Assembly: GCF_023920225.1 (NCBI RefSeq)
Contig: NZ_CP092587.1
Span: forward strand, 2,170,001-2,234,000
DNA: 64,000 bases
From: Vibrio gazogenes
GTDB lineage: Bacteria; Pseudomonadota; Gammaproteobacteria; Enterobacterales; Vibrionaceae
Direction: 5' to 3'
The translations under genes were made by a program, and so were the position numbers. The notes beneath the pieces were generated by a model that saw nothing but the letters and a program-made list of their open reading frames with translations, was not told where the DNA came from and did not search any database. Of this stretch, positions 20,020-29,988 are shown in pieces (the first letter of the stretch is position 1; each line of letters starts with the position of its first letter).

Positions 20020-20140
20020 GCCCATGTTTTTAGTTTCCTCTTACTTGTGGTGAATAAGAGATTTACTTCTAACATGGGCACTCCTTCGGGCAATAGCCCC
20101 AAGGGACAATCACCACCGCCCAAGGCGGTGGTTTAGAACT
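20020..20140. mobile_element. Palindromic remnant resembling IS200/IS605 ends
   Basis: About 120 bp hold nested palindromes: GCCCATGTT (20020-20028) pairs with AACATGGGC (20071-20079), an inner CTCTTA (20038-20043) pairs with TAAGAG (20055-20060), GGGC/GCCC pair at 20088-20099, and ACCACCGCC (20112-20120) / GGCGGTGGT (20124-20132) forms a tight hairpin. The last hairpin is like the subterminal hairpin at the right end of IS200/IS605 elements. No transposase or TnpB frame is present. It would fit a small non-autonomous palindrome-associated element or a leftover right end. The rest of the 434-bp gap (19784-20217) shows no gene. Confidence 0.45.
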
Positions 20141-20149
20141 GACAATGAA

Positions 20150-20175
20150 AAAGACGCGCTATATTGCGCGTCTTT
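20150..20175 (-). terminator. Terminator of the ABC importer operon
   Basis: A 10-bp perfect stem AAAGACGCGC / GCGCGTCTTT with a six-base loop. It lies 43 bp after the ATPase gene stop, with T residues on the minus-strand side. Confidence 0.85.
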
Positions 20176-20217
20176 CTGGTTTAGACTTTCCACTTTAGAA
20201 TATGAGCAGCAACAGAC

Positions 20218-21012
20218 TCAACTCAAAAGTAAGCTATCATCAGCTAATGTTTCACCTCTGACTTTGGAAAACATATCCAGCAAGTCCGGCACATCCATAT
20301 GTTGCCGTTGCTCTCCCGAAACATCGAGCACGATCTCACCTTGATGGAGCATAACCGTCCGATCACCGCAGGCCAGAGCATCTTTCATCGAATGTGTCAC
20401 CATCATCACCGTCAGATTAAATTCTTTCACAATTTTATTCGTCAGATCGATAATAAATGCAGCCATACGGGGATCCAGTGCAGCCGTGTGTTCATCCAGT
20501 AGGAGTAACTTACTCTCTGCGAGAGTCGCCATCACCAAACTCACGGCTTGCCGCTGACCTCCGGAAAGCAGACCGATACTGTCACCAAGCCGATCTTCCA
20601 GACCCAGTCCCAAAATACTGATACGCTCTTGAAACAGCTGGCGCCGTTTGGAAGAAAGCGCATATTTCCAACTACGGTGGCTCCCCCGCTTGTAAGCCAG
20701 TGCCATATTCTCTTCAATGGTTAACGAGCCACAAGTTCCCGCAAGTGGATCCTGAAACACACGCGCACAGAAATTCGCGCGCTGATCAACACTTCGCCGC
20801 GTTACATCAGTATCATCAATCAACACTTTGCCACCGACCATGGGCGTTTCGCCCGTCACTGCGCCCAGTAGCGTTGATTTACCGGCACCATTTGAACCAA
20901 TAACCGTCAAAAACTGATGTTCAGGTACTGTCAAAGACACCTCTTTCAAAGCACGGTTTTCCAGAATTGTGCCCGGATTAAAAGTGACTTGTATATTTTC
21001 TAGCCGAATCAT
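20218..21012 (-). CDS. ABC importer ATPase (TrpZ-like)
   Basis: A 264-residue ABC ATPase. Walker A is GSNGAGKST, the signature is LLSGGQRQA, Walker B is KLLLLDEHTAALD with a His after the glutamate in place of the usual Pro, and the switch histidine is in MMVTHSMKDAL. It pairs with the permease gene by a four-base ATGA overlap and with the binding-protein gene upstream; the three make a full uptake system. The set has the architecture of Gram-positive TrpXYZ-type importers. Substrate is not proven; an aromatic amino acid or related compound is the best guess. Confidence 0.85.
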   Translation of the reverse strand: MIRLENIQVTFNPGTILENRALKEVSLTVPEHQFLTVIGSNGAGKSTLLGAVTGETPMVGGKVLIDDTDVTRRSVDQRANFCARVFQDPLAGTCGSLTIEENMALAYKRGSHRSWKYALSSKRRQLFQERISILGLGLEDRLGDSIGLLSGGQRQAVSLVMATLAESKLLLLDEHTAALDPRMAAFIIDLTNKIVKEFNLTVMMVTHSMKDALACGDRTVMLHQGEIVLDVSGEQRQHMDVPDLLDMFSKVRGETLADDSLLLS

Positions 21013-21905
21013 GCAGCACCTCCGGCCCGGTTCGATTTCATTTTCTTCTTCATACGCGGCATGATAAGCGCAATCGCAACCAACACGGCCGTCACAAGAT
21101 TCAGATCAGAAGCCTGCAAACCAAACATGCCTGAACTCAGCGCAAATGCGACAGCAAGGCGATAAAGCACTGAGCCAAGAATCACCGCGACCACGGCAAC
21201 CCAGATACGTCTTCCGGGAATTAACGTTTGTCCCAGAATCACCGCCGCCAGCCCGACAACAATGGTGCCGACACCGGAAGTCACATCCGCAAAACTGTTA
21301 GTCTGCGCGAACAACGCACCAGCAAAACCGACAAAACCATTCGATAGCGCCAAGCCAAAATAAGTATAAAACGCGGTACTGCCACCCTGAGCTGCAACCA
21401 TCCGCGCGTTCACACCCGTGGCTCGCAAACCTAAACCAAAATCGCTATTCAGCAGGCGGACAATGAATAAAGCGGATAGTAACACCAACACTCCAACGAC
21501 CAGTGGACGGATGTACATCGGATCCCCCATCGCTTCAAATGGAGTCAAAATCGTATCTTCACCGATTAATGCCAAATTCGGACGTCCCATAATCCGAATA
21601 TTGATTGAAAATGCGGCAATCATCGTGAGGATCGAAGCCAGTAAGTTTAAGATACCGAATCGAACCGTTAGAAAAGCAGTTACCCAGCCGGTCATCGCAC
21701 CGGCAATGATGGCTAATCCGGTTGCGACCCACGGATTGATCCCCGCGACAATCGCTGTTGCAGCAACCGCTGCCCCCATCGGGAAACTGCCATCCACACT
21801 TAAATCCGGAAAATCAAGCACTCGAAACGTCAAATAAACGCCAAGTGCCACCAATCCATAAATTAGCCCTATCTCCAGAGCTCCAAAAAAGGCAAAAGCA
21901 GACAT
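21009..21905 (-). CDS. ABC importer permease (BPD_transp_2, TrpY-like)
   Basis: A 298-residue inner-membrane permease with about eight helices, of the branched-chain-amino-acid permease superfamily (BPD_transp_2). Characteristic stretches are FRVLDFPDLSVDGSFPMGAA near residues 28-47, GLRATGVNARMVAAQGG, which couples to the ATPase, and GFVGFAGALFAQ. The C-terminus is strongly basic (MKKKMKSNR). A GGGAG ribosome site precedes the ATG. It overlaps the ATPase gene by four bases, so translation is likely coupled. It forms the channel of the importer with the downstream ATPase and upstream periplasmic protein. Confidence 0.85.
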   Translation of the reverse strand: MSAFAFFGALEIGLIYGLVALGVYLTFRVLDFPDLSVDGSFPMGAAVAATAIVAGINPWVATGLAIIAGAMTGWVTAFLTVRFGILNLLASILTMIAAFSINIRIMGRPNLALIGEDTILTPFEAMGDPMYIRPLVVGVLVLLSALFIVRLLNSDFGLGLRATGVNARMVAAQGGSTAFYTYFGLALSNGFVGFAGALFAQTNSFADVTSGVGTIVVGLAAVILGQTLIPGRRIWVAVVAVILGSVLYRLAVAFALSSGMFGLQASDLNLVTAVLVAIALIMPRMKKKMKSNRAGGAA

Positions 21906-21965
21906 CCCATACTCCCTTTCTGCTTATTGATTTCGGGCTGGTCCACAGCCCGTTTATTGTTGTGA

Positions 21966-22931
21966 CTATTTGATGCTGGTTGCACGATCCAGAACAGATT
22001 GAGGAATCTTGAAGCCCAGCTTATCCGCAACGGTTTTATTCACAACTAAGTCAGAACCTTTTGCGACAGTGACATCAATCGATCCCGGAGCTTTGCCATT
22101 CAGAATCTCGGCGACATAATTCGCAGTCTGCATACCAATCTGATAGTAATCAAAACCAAGACTCGCGATCGCCCCACGATCAACATAGGAAGTCGCCGCC
22201 CCAAAAACGGGCGTTTTCGCCTGATTGGCCGTCACTATCATCCCTTCGATAGCGCTGGCAACCGTATTATCGATTAAGGCATAAATGATGTCAGACTTCT
22301 CAACAATACTTTGCGTCGCAGACTGTACATCGGCACTTTTCAATGCGGTTGCTTCGACGAGTTTCAGGCCATTTTCTTTGACACTCTGCTTGAGAAGTTC
22401 GATCAAACTAACAGCGTTCGCTTCTCCGGGATTGTAAACAACACCGATAGTTTTGACGTCCGGCATCAATTCTTTAATCAACTCGACATGTTGTTTGACC
22501 GGAGATAAATCGGATAGCCCCGTCACGTTTTTCCCCGGATGCTGCATGGTTTTAACCAGCTTTGCCCCAATAGGATCAGTCACCGCAGTAAAAACAATGG
22601 GAATAGAACGGGTTGCGGAAACTAAAGCTTGAGCGGTTGGCGTTGCGATACCGACCAGAACATCCGGACGTTCTCCGACGAACTGTCTGGCGATCTGCAC
22701 CGCTATCGCTGGGTTTCCTTGTGCGGTTTTGTATTCAAAATCCAGATTTTTTCCTTCAATATATCCTTTCGCTTTTAATCCATCCAGAAGCCCCTGACGG
22801 GTTGCATCCAAAGCTGGGTGTTCAACGATTTGTGACACGGCGACTTTTGCCGTTTTCGCCATAATATTGGTTGAGGAAATGAGCGCTGCTCCGGCCAGAA
22901 CAGCGGTTACTGCAAGTTTTCCTGCTTTCAT
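21966..22931 (-). CDS. ABC importer substrate-binding protein (ABC_sub_bind, TrpX-like)
   Basis: A 321-residue periplasmic binding protein with a signal peptide (hydrophobic residues 8-22, cleavage after IMA near residue 25). It belongs to the ABC_sub_bind family: VAVSQIVEHPALDATRQGLLDGL, then GIATPTAQALVSATRSIPIVFTAVTDPIGAKLV, and KTIGVVYNPGEANAVSLIE are typical. It heads the operon and has an excellent AGGAGTCACG ribosome site. Relatives in Streptococcus bind tryptophan or similar compounds; the ligand here is not known. The 267-bp upstream region showed no riboswitch or T-box that I could recognise. Confidence 0.87.
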   Translation of the reverse strand: MKAGKLAVTAVLAGAALISSTNIMAKTAKVAVSQIVEHPALDATRQGLLDGLKAKGYIEGKNLDFEYKTAQGNPAIAVQIARQFVGERPDVLVGIATPTAQALVSATRSIPIVFTAVTDPIGAKLVKTMQHPGKNVTGLSDLSPVKQHVELIKELMPDVKTIGVVYNPGEANAVSLIELLKQSVKENGLKLVEATALKSADVQSATQSIVEKSDIIYALIDNTVASAIEGMIVTANQAKTPVFGAATSYVDRGAIASLGFDYYQIGMQTANYVAEILNGKAPGSIDVTVAKGSDLVVNKTVADKLGFKIPQSVLDRATSIK

Positions 22932-23143
22932 CGTGACTCCTTAAATCTAAGGCATTGAGTTTTAATGTTGTGTTTAATGTATTTGACTTGTTATTACTGC
23001 GTTACAAACTGCAATGAACAACATTATTACCAGCAAGTTACAGTAAAGGGAAGCGTGATTTATACCTTCGCTTACTCAGAAGAATAATATAGTGATAGAT
23101 ATATACATAAATCACGATCAGGCAGGGGGCAAATATAAAATAG

Positions 23144-23175
23144 ATTTCATAGCCTTTGACAAAAGGCTATGAAAT
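23144..23175 (-). terminator. Terminator of yfbV
   Basis: A 14-bp perfect stem, ATTTCATAGCCTTT / AAAGGCTATGAAAT, with a four-base loop, followed on the minus strand by a T-rich tract. It is 23 bp after the yfbV stop. Confidence 0.8.
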
Positions 23176-23198
23176 AGAAGAGGTGTCGATGAGCGAAA

Positions 23199-23657
23199 TT
23201 AAAACCAGCGATCGAGAGCTGATTTATCCAATTGGCGAAATGCTTTATTTAATACCTGTGCTAACTCTTTGTATCTGGGTCTTGCCTTCATCGGTTCTAA
23301 CGCAAAACCCGTCTCGACAATCTTTTGATACAGCTCGCGATACCACTCTGCCAAAGAAGGTGGCAATCGGGTGTTCGCTCGATTACCCAACCACCATATC
23401 CCTTGCAAGGGAAGGCTAATCGCAAACAGAGCAACGACAATCGCTTGCGGCACGGCTCCGATATTATGAAAAACCATTTGGGTCAGTACACTAATCGCTG
23501 CCACTGCTGGCATGACCTTCACCGCAAAACGAGTTGCTTTGATGATCCGCTGCTCGGGGAATATCGGGGCTAACTCTTTACGCATTGGCCAGATATCCAT
23601 GTACTTTTGCCCATCTTTCAGATTATGAATCAATCCTGCGTTATGGCTCATTGGCAT
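23199..23657 (-). CDS. yfbV: UPF0208 membrane protein YfbV
   Basis: A 152-residue protein of the YfbV family with two hydrophobic helices at about residues 47-64 and 70-91. Diagnostic stretches are [21 protein letters not shown] and [23 protein letters not shown]. In enterics YfbV is divergent from ackA, as here, and has been linked to keeping the terminus macrodomain insulated, but its molecular role is unclear. The start at 23657 (MPMSHN) or two codons later (MSHN) cannot be decided; GAGTGAG lies just upstream. Confidence 0.9.
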   Translation of the reverse strand: MPMSHNAGLIHNLKDGQKYMDIWPMRKELAPIFPEQRIIKATRFAVKVMPAVAAISVLTQMVFHNIGAVPQAIVVALFAISLPLQGIWWLGNRANTRLPPSLAEWYRELYQKIVETGFALEPMKARPRYKELAQVLNKAFRQLDKSALDRWF

Positions 23658-23752
23658 TTCTCACTCACTGGCAGACAAACTATAAGAATAATTGAAATCT
23701 TCAACTAATCCCGTAAAATCTTGTCCAAAATTAATATTTGTTCAATTTTTTT

Positions 23753-23761
23753 TGTTATAAT
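23753..23761 (+). promoter_or_regulatory. Extended -10 promoter for ackA
   Basis: TGTTATAAT is a consensus extended -10 element (TG-N-TATAAT) preceded by a poly-T stretch and no good -35. It would give a leader of about 220 nucleotides before ackA. Nothing else gene-like lies in 23658-23989. Confidence 0.6.
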
Positions 23762-23989
23762 GATCGAACATCGCTATCCTTTGCGCGCCTTACTCTCATT
23801 GTTGCCTTGATTTGTAATTTAAGCAACTTTGAAACTTAGTTAGGCGATAATAAAACGTGTAACCTTTAAGTCAATCACGATAGGTAGACGTAAGTTGATG
23901 TTTGTTTGACCAAGATTAGTTTATGACCCACTTTGTCATATTATTCTTGGAGCCGATTTTATCTAAACCGATTATACAGGTAGTTATTC

Positions 23990-25186
23990 ATGTCAAAGCT
24001 AGTTTTAGTTTTAAACTGCGGTAGTTCTTCTCTAAAGTTCGCGATCGTTGATGCCGAAAATGGCAATGAGCACCTCACCGGTCTTGCTGAATGTCTCCAC
24101 CTCCCAGAAGCTCGAATCAAATGGAAATTGGATGGCAAGCATGAAGCACAACTAGGAAATGGCGCTGCCCATGAAGAAGCTTTAGCTTTTATCGTTGAAA
24201 CCATTCTCGCATCTAAACCAGAACTGGCAGACAATCTGGCAGCAGTCGGTCACCGAATTGTACATGGCGGAGAACACTTCACTCAATCCGTTTTGGTTGA
24301 TGATTCCGTCCTGAAAGGTATCGAAGAAGCAGCCGCCTTTGCACCTCTGCATAACCATGCTCATGTTATCGGTATTAAAGCAGCACAAAAATCATTTCCA
24401 AGTCTGAAAAATGTCGTCGTGTTTGATACGGCGTTCCATCAGACCATGCCGGAAGAATCATTTTTATATGCACTGCCATATAAGCTCTATAAAGAACACG
24501 GTATCCGCCGCTATGGGATGCACGGCACATCTCACTTGTTTATCACGCGTGAAGTTGCGAAGCTTCTGGGTAAACCAAGCAACCAACTGAACATCATCAA
24601 CTGCCACTTAGGCAATGGTGCTTCAGTGTGTGCGATCAAAAACGGTCAATCCGTCGACACGTCGATGGGACTTACCCCGCTGGAAGGTCTCGTGATGGGA
24701 ACTCGTTGTGGTGATATTGATCCAGCCATTGTTTTTTATTTGCATGATGCGCTCGGCTACTCCGTTCAAGAAATCAACACCATGCTGACGAGAGAATCCG
24801 GATTGCTAGGTCTGACTGAAGTCACTTCTGACTGTCGTTACGTTGAAGAAAACTACGGTGTAAAAGAAGATGCAACCCGCGCAATGGATGTATTCTGTCA
24901 TCGTCTGGCAAGATACGTTGCCGGTTACACCGCAAGTATGGATGGTCGTCTGGACGCCATCGTATTTACCGGCGGTATCGGTGAAAACTCAGCACCTATT
25001 CGTGAAATGGTGTTAAATCGTTTAAGCATTTTTGGTATTCAATTGAACCAAGAAGCGAACCTGAAAGCCCGCTTCGGTGGTGAAGGTACTATCACTACTG
25101 AAGAGAGTCGAATTCCAGCGATGGTCATCTCCACCAATGAAGAGTTGGTCATCGCTGAAGACACTGCAAGACTCGCAGGTCTGTAA
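23990..25186 (+). CDS. ackA: Acetate kinase
   Basis: A 398-residue cytoplasmic enzyme of the acetokinase family that makes ATP and acetate from acetyl phosphate and ADP, reversibly. Seen are the phosphate-1 motif [13 protein letters not shown] at the start, [20 protein letters not shown] with the catalytic aspartate, and [11 protein letters not shown] and [10 protein letters not shown] further on. It stands directly upstream of pta, the classic Pta-AckA overflow pair that also sets the acetyl phosphate level available to response regulators. AGGTAG precedes the ATG. A terminator-like hairpin separates it from pta. Confidence 0.98.
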   Translation: MSKLVLVLNCGSSSLKFAIVDAENGNEHLTGLAECLHLPEARIKWKLDGKHEAQLGNGAAHEEALAFIVETILASKPELADNLAAVGHRIVHGGEHFTQSVLVDDSVLKGIEEAAAFAPLHNHAHVIGIKAAQKSFPSLKNVVVFDTAFHQTMPEESFLYALPYKLYKEHGIRRYGMHGTSHLFITREVAKLLGKPSNQLNIINCHLGNGASVCAIKNGQSVDTSMGLTPLEGLVMGTRCGDIDPAIVFYLHDALGYSVQEINTMLTRESGLLGLTEVTSDCRYVEENYGVKEDATRAMDVFCHRLARYVAGYTASMDGRLDAIVFTGGIGENSAPIREMVLNRLSIFGIQLNQEANLKARFGGEGTITTEESRIPAMVISTNEELVIAEDTARLAGL

Positions 25187-25192
25187 TGTCAC

Positions 25193-25224
25193 ACTGGCTA
25201 ACTCGATGAGTTAGCCAGTTTTGT
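25193..25224 (+). terminator. Hairpin terminator between ackA and pta
   Basis: A 12-bp perfect stem ACTGGCTAACTC / GAGTTAGCCAGT with a three-base loop, followed by TTTTGTT. It starts seven bases after the ackA stop codon and so may reduce readthrough into pta. Confidence 0.8.
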
Positions 25225-25319
25225 TCTGGGGCTTAACAACGTCTATACGTTAAGCTTTTTTCCTTTCTGCAATCAAATTTTCACTTGTATTGCAATCAAT
25301 AGCTAAAGGTACTCTACTC

Positions 25320-27464
25320 ATGTCTCGTACTATTATGCTGATCCCTATCAGTGCCGGTGTTGGTTTAACCAGTGTCAGTCTCGGGGTAATCCGCGCGATG
25401 GAGCGCAAAGGTGTTAAGGTCTCTTTTTTCAAGCCAATTGCCCAACCTCGTCACGGCGGAGACCAACCGGATCTGACGTCAGCCATTTTAAGTTCAAGCA
25501 GCGATATCAAAATCGCTGATCCCATGCAGATGTCAAAGGTTGAGACACTGATTGGTAGCGAACAGATGGATGTTCTCCTTGAGACCATCGTGGAAAGATA
25601 TAATCAAGTGAACAAGGATTCCGAAGTCACGCTGATTGAAGGTCTTGTTCCAACACGGAAACATCCGTTTGCCAATCAAGTCAACGCTGAAGTTGCCAAA
25701 ACCCTCGGTGCTGAAATTGTCTTTGTCGCCACACCGGGAACGGACAATCCAACACAATTGAAAGAACGGATTGAAGTTGCTTGTTCAAACTTCGGTGGCA
25801 CGAAGAATAACAATATTTCTGGTGTTATCATCAACAAGCTCAACGCTCCCGTTGATGAAGACGGTCGTACCCGACCAGATTTGTCAGAAATTTTTGACGA
25901 TAGTGATCAAGCCAAACAGACCAATCTTGAAGTCATGCAAATCTTCAATTCCAGTCCGATTCGGGTTCTGGGTTGCGTGCCATGGCGTATCGATCTGATT
26001 GCAACGCGTGCGATTGATATGGCGAAGCACCTCAATGCAGAAATCATCAACAAAGGTGAAATCAACACGCGCCGGATCAGAAGTATTACTTTCTGTGCCC
26101 GCTCGCTACCAAACATGATTGAGCATTTCAAACCGGGTTCGCTATTAGTTACTTCAGCGGATCGCCCTGACGTCATGGTCGCCGCAGCATTGGCAGCAAT
26201 GAATGGGGTTGATATCGGTGCAGTTCTCCTGACCGGTGGTTACGATATGCCTGAGACAATCATGAACCTATGTCGTCCGGCATTTGAATCGGGGCTACCG
26301 ATCTTCAAAGCGCAGGGTAACACCTGGCAAACATCACTGAACTTACAGAGTTTCAGCCTCGAAGTGCCAGCAGATGACAAAGAACGGATCGAATTCGTCA
26401 ATGAGCATGTTGCCAGTCATATCGACGGGCCGTGGATCGATTCCCTGACTGAAGGTACGCAAGGTGTCCGTCGCCTCAGTCCGCCGGCTTTCCGTTATCA
26501 GCTAACTGAATTTGCACGTCGTGCGAACAAACGTATTGTTTTGCCTGAAGGTGATGAACCTCGCACCGTCAAAGCAGCATCGATTTGTGCTGAGCGCGGC
26601 ATTGCAGAGTGTGTCCTGCTGGGTCATCCAGAAGAGATCAAACGCGTCGCCATTCAACAAGGTGTTGAGTTGGGTACAGGTATCACTATCATCAACCCGA
26701 GTGATGCCCGTGAACAGTACGTCGAACGTTTAGTTGAACTGCGTAAGAACAAAGGTATGACCGAAGTTGTCGCCAGAGAGCAGTTACAAGATACGGTTGT
26801 TCTGGGAACGATGATGCTGGAAAAAGGTGAAGTTGACGGCTTGGTTTCCGGTGCTGTACATACAACGGCAAATACAATTCGCCCACCATTACAGCTGATT
26901 AAGACCGCACCGAATGCTTCGCTCGTGTCTTCAATCTTCTTCATGTTGCTTCCGGATCAGGTTCTGGTTTATGGGGACTGTGCTATCAACCCGGATCCTA
27001 ATTCAGAACAACTGGCTGAAATTGCAATTCAATCTGCTGATTCAGCGACTGCGTTTGGTATTGAGCCGCGTGTTGCAATGATTTCTTACTCGACAGGAAC
27101 TTCTGGTCAGGGTGCGGATGTTGATAAAGTTCGTGAAGCAACACGCATCGCACAAGAAAAACGTCCTGATTTAATCATTGATGGCCCGCTTCAATACGAT
27201 GCAGCAATCATGGAAAATGTTGCCGCGTCGAAAGCACCAGACTCACCGGTTGCAGGTAAAGCGACGGTATTTGTCTTCCCTGATCTGAATACCGGTAATA
27301 CAACCTACAAAGCGGTACAGCGCTCTGCTGATTTGGTCTCTATCGGTCCAATGCTGCAAGGTATGCGTAAACCGGTTAACGATCTGTCTCGTGGTGCTCT
27401 GGTAGACGATATTGTCTACACCATCGCTCTGACAGCGATTCAGGCGAGCCAAGAACAGAAATAA
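25320..27464 (+). CDS. pta: Phosphate acetyltransferase
   Basis: A 714-residue long-form Pta that interconverts acetyl-CoA and acetyl phosphate. Three parts are visible: an N-terminal P-loop-like domain ([17 protein letters not shown], related to dethiobiotin synthase), a central DRTGG domain (about residues 215-330), and the catalytic PTA_PTB domain from about residue 390 with [17 protein letters not shown] and [22 protein letters not shown]. The ATG at 25320 gives the usual MSRTIMLIP start; the longer frame is not needed. A strong terminator closes the transcript. Works with ackA. Confidence 0.97.
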   Translation: MSRTIMLIPISAGVGLTSVSLGVIRAMERKGVKVSFFKPIAQPRHGGDQPDLTSAILSSSSDIKIADPMQMSKVETLIGSEQMDVLLETIVERYNQVNKDSEVTLIEGLVPTRKHPFANQVNAEVAKTLGAEIVFVATPGTDNPTQLKERIEVACSNFGGTKNNNISGVIINKLNAPVDEDGRTRPDLSEIFDDSDQAKQTNLEVMQIFNSSPIRVLGCVPWRIDLIATRAIDMAKHLNAEIINKGEINTRRIRSITFCARSLPNMIEHFKPGSLLVTSADRPDVMVAAALAAMNGVDIGAVLLTGGYDMPETIMNLCRPAFESGLPIFKAQGNTWQTSLNLQSFSLEVPADDKERIEFVNEHVASHIDGPWIDSLTEGTQGVRRLSPPAFRYQLTEFARRANKRIVLPEGDEPRTVKAASICAERGIAECVLLGHPEEIKRVAIQQGVELGTGITIINPSDAREQYVERLVELRKNKGMTEVVAREQLQDTVVLGTMMLEKGEVDGLVSGAVHTTANTIRPPLQLIKTAPNASLVSSIFFMLLPDQVLVYGDCAINPDPNSEQLAEIAIQSADSATAFGIEPRVAMISYSTGTSGQGADVDKVREATRIAQEKRPDLIIDGPLQYDAAIMENVAASKAPDSPVAGKATVFVFPDLNTGNTTYKAVQRSADLVSIGPMLQGMRKPVNDLSRGALVDDIVYTIALTAIQASQEQK

Positions 27465-27480
27465 TCTCTGGTTCGTAAAA

Positions 27481-27516
27481 AAAGCCCTCACTTCAATTTT
27501 GAAGCGAGGGCTTTTT
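27481..27516 (+). terminator. Terminator of pta
   Basis: A long stem, AAAGCCCTC.CTTC pairing with GAAG.GAGGGCTTT, with one internal mismatch, followed by TTTTT. It begins 16 bp after the pta stop. Confidence 0.92.
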
Positions 27517-27543
27517 ATATTTATATACAATATTCAGACTCAT

Positions 27544-27565
27544 CAGATATCAGCGCTGATATCTG
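27544..27565. repeat. Perfect 22-bp palindrome
   Basis: CAGATATCAGC followed immediately by its reverse complement, with no loop. It lies between the pta terminator and the end of the reductase gene. Loop-free palindromes are more often protein-binding sites than terminators; no function is assigned. Confidence 0.6.
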
Positions 27566-27572
27566 CTCGTCA

Positions 27573-28520
27573 TTAAGTAAGATGCGCTCTGCCATGCGGA
27601 GAAAGTAAATCCAACTCTGGTCCGGCGGGAACCACCTGTGTCGGATTAATCCCTGTATGGCTAAAATAATAATGCCGCTTGATATGATAAAAATCTGTCG
27701 TGTCTTGAATCCCCGGCATTTGATACAACTCTTTCAGATAACCGGACAAATGTTCGTAATCTGCAATACGCCGTTTATTACATTTGAAATGTCCGACATA
27801 AACTGCATCAAAACGAATTAATGTCGTAAATAACCGCCAATCCGCTTCGGTCAACTGATTACCAACCAGATAACGGCTACCGGCAAGGTGAGCATCGATC
27901 TTATCCAGTTCCTCAAATAACGATTCATACGCTTCTTCATAAGCATCCTGAGTGGTTGCAAACCCACAGCGGTAAACACCATTATTCACATTCGGATAGA
28001 TGCGGTCATTCCACTGATCAATCGCTGCTTGTAATGCTTTCGGATAAAAATCCAGCGAATTTCCTGTCAGGTGGTTAAACTCACGGTTAAACATCCGGAT
28101 GATCTCAGATGACTCATTACTCACAATTGTATTAGTCTTTTTATCCCAAAGGACTGGAACGGTCACCCGACCGGTATAATCCGGTTTTGCTCGCGTATAG
28201 ATCTGATGTAAGCGGGTATGACCGAAAAGCGGCTCAGGAATTCCGAATGTCCACCCTTCAGACATCATATCCGGACAAACGATCGTAACATCAATATGAT
28301 CATTTAACGCTTTAAGCTGACGGAAAATCAGGGTGCGATGCGCCCACGGACAAGCAAGAGAAACATACAGGTGGTAACGTCCGGATTCTGGCTGAAACAG
28401 CGCATCAGGATCATGCCTGATCCAACTGCGAAACCCTGCATCCTCACGAACAAAACGCCCTTGTTGGCTCTTTGTGTCGTACCAAACATCATGCCATGTA
28501 CCTTCAATAAGCTTTCCCAT
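27573..28520 (-). CDS. yqjG: Glutathionyl-hydroquinone reductase (YqjG/Xi-class GST)
   Basis: A 315-residue cytoplasmic enzyme of the Xi class of glutathione transferases. The active-site cysteine is Cys57 in SLACPWAHRTLI, preceded by a typical long N-terminal arm with DVWYDTKSQQGRFVRE. The conserved WGIPEPLF-type position reads FGIPEPLFGHTRL, VPVLWDKKTNTIVSNESSEI marks the glutathione site, and YRCGFATTQDAYEEA leads the helical C-terminal domain. These enzymes use glutathione to reduce glutathionyl-hydroquinones, protecting quinones and detoxifying chlorinated aromatics. The start has a GGGGGGA ribosome site. Convergent with pta. Confidence 0.92.
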   Translation of the reverse strand: MGKLIEGTWHDVWYDTKSQQGRFVREDAGFRSWIRHDPDALFQPESGRYHLYVSLACPWAHRTLIFRQLKALNDHIDVTIVCPDMMSEGWTFGIPEPLFGHTRLHQIYTRAKPDYTGRVTVPVLWDKKTNTIVSNESSEIIRMFNREFNHLTGNSLDFYPKALQAAIDQWNDRIYPNVNNGVYRCGFATTQDAYEEAYESLFEELDKIDAHLAGSRYLVGNQLTEADWRLFTTLIRFDAVYVGHFKCNKRRIADYEHLSGYLKELYQMPGIQDTTDFYHIKRHYYFSHTGINPTQVVPAGPELDLLSPHGRAHLT

Positions 28521-29042
28521 AAATCCCCCCCTTATCTCTGTATAGGCGGATTATAAGAAAATACAACCCGATTCAACACTCATCATCTCTGGCTTTCATA
28601 TTCAAATAATTCGAATGAGCGACCAACGACATCTAAATAAACAGTATTTCAATAAAAAGCATAAAAATAAACCACCGACAATAAACCATATTATTCACAC
28701 TATTTTAAAACCGCATTAAATAACCACAAAAACAGGATTAAAAATATAAAAATATCATTTTTAAAATGAGATAAAATAATGAAAAATTCACATTAAAAAA
28801 TTAATGGGATAATAATTTAACGGTTGAAAAATAAATCAATCCCGCTATCAAACAAGACCTTATCACGCAGCTATCCATAAGCGCTAAAAGCAAGAGGATA
28901 ATGTCTCTCAATACCACCACAAACTGAACATAACATGCTGATAAATATCAATAATATAATTTAACTATCTTCATAATAACACGTGATATGTTTGATTGAT
29001 TCAGGTAAAATAATAATCGTAAAGTATACAGGAGACATCACA
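28521..29042. other. AT-rich intergenic region before scrK
   Basis: About 520 bp, extremely AT-rich between 28640 and 28830, with no convincing frame, hairpin or LacI-type operator. It must hold the scrK promoter, which I could not place with confidence. Confidence 0.5.
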
Positions 29043-29966
29043 GTGAATACGATATGGTTAACCGGAGATGCTGTCGTTGATTTAATCCCTGACGGTGAAT
29101 CTCATTATTTAAGATGCCCGGGAGGGGCACCAGCAAATGTCGCTGTTGCTATCGCTCGTTTAGGTGGGAAAAGTGCATTCTTTGGCCGCGTCGGTTTTGA
29201 CCCGATGGGTAAATTTATGCAACAGGTCTTGACGGAAGAATCGGTCAACACCGATTATTTATTACTTGATAAAGTACAGCGAACTTCCACTGTCGTCGTC
29301 GATTTGGATGATCACGGTGAACGTAGTTTCACATTTATGGTAAAGCCAAGCGCTGATCAATTTTTAACTACCGATGATATCCCGCAGTTTCAACAAAATG
29401 AATGGTTGCATGTGTGTTCCATTGCGCTGGCAAATGAACCGAGTCGAAGTTCGACACTCGCTGCCATTCAACAGATCAAACAAGCCGGTGGCTCATTCAG
29501 TTTTGATCCCAATTTGAGAGAAGAAGTCTGGTCAAACCCTGAAGAAATGATTCCGACCGTTATGCAAGTCGTACATCAAGCTGACGTAGTCAAATTTTCC
29601 GCAGAAGAACTCACTTTACTGACAGAAACAGCAACCATTGAAGCGGGTCTGCAAGCATTGGCTGAATTTTCTATCCCATTGATTGTGATCACATTAGGCG
29701 CAGAAGGGACACTCATTGTCAGTCAGGGAGAGCAGATCAAAGTCCCCAGTCGTCCAGTAAATGTTGTCGATACCACTGGTGCCGGAGATGCATTTGTTGG
29801 GGGGATGCTCTGCCGTTTATCTGAGTTCGAACAGTGGAAAAACCGAGCAACGATCATTGATGCCGTCACATGGGGTAATTGCTGCGGCGGTCTGGCAACC
29901 ACACACAAAGGCGCTATGACTGCTTTGCCACATCGTCATAAACTACTTGAACTAATTAAGCGTTAA
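29043..29966 (+). CDS. scrK: Fructokinase of the sucrose locus
   Basis: A 307-residue PfkB-family kinase that phosphorylates the fructose released when sucrose-6-phosphate is cut. It shows the N-terminal LRCPGGAPANVAVAIARLGG, where the double glycine contacts sugar, FFGRVGFDPMGKF, and the C-terminal VVDTTGAGDAFVGGML, whose GAGD holds the catalytic aspartate and anion hole. The GTG at 29043 is chosen because GGAG is eight bases upstream and because homologous sequence begins there. It is convergent with scrB; a terminator lies between. The same gene set, scrA-scrR-scrB-scrK, is recalled from V. cholerae. Confidence 0.92.
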   Translation: MNTIWLTGDAVVDLIPDGESHYLRCPGGAPANVAVAIARLGGKSAFFGRVGFDPMGKFMQQVLTEESVNTDYLLLDKVQRTSTVVVDLDDHGERSFTFMVKPSADQFLTTDDIPQFQQNEWLHVCSIALANEPSRSSTLAAIQQIKQAGGSFSFDPNLREEVWSNPEEMIPTVMQVVHQADVVKFSAEELTLLTETATIEAGLQALAEFSIPLIVITLGAEGTLIVSQGEQIKVPSRPVNVVDTTGAGDAFVGGMLCRLSEFEQWKNRATIIDAVTWGNCCGGLATTHKGAMTALPHRHKLLELIKR

Positions 29967-29988
29967 TGTACTTGTACTTCAGATAAAA

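Noticed and set aside
22932..23198. TyrR- or TrpR-type operator before the TrpX-like gene
   Set aside because: Partial TGTAA half-sites exist, but spacing and symmetry do not fit either consensus.
28521..29042. Third ScrR operator before scrK
   Set aside because: No GAACGTT-type palindrome is present in the gap.
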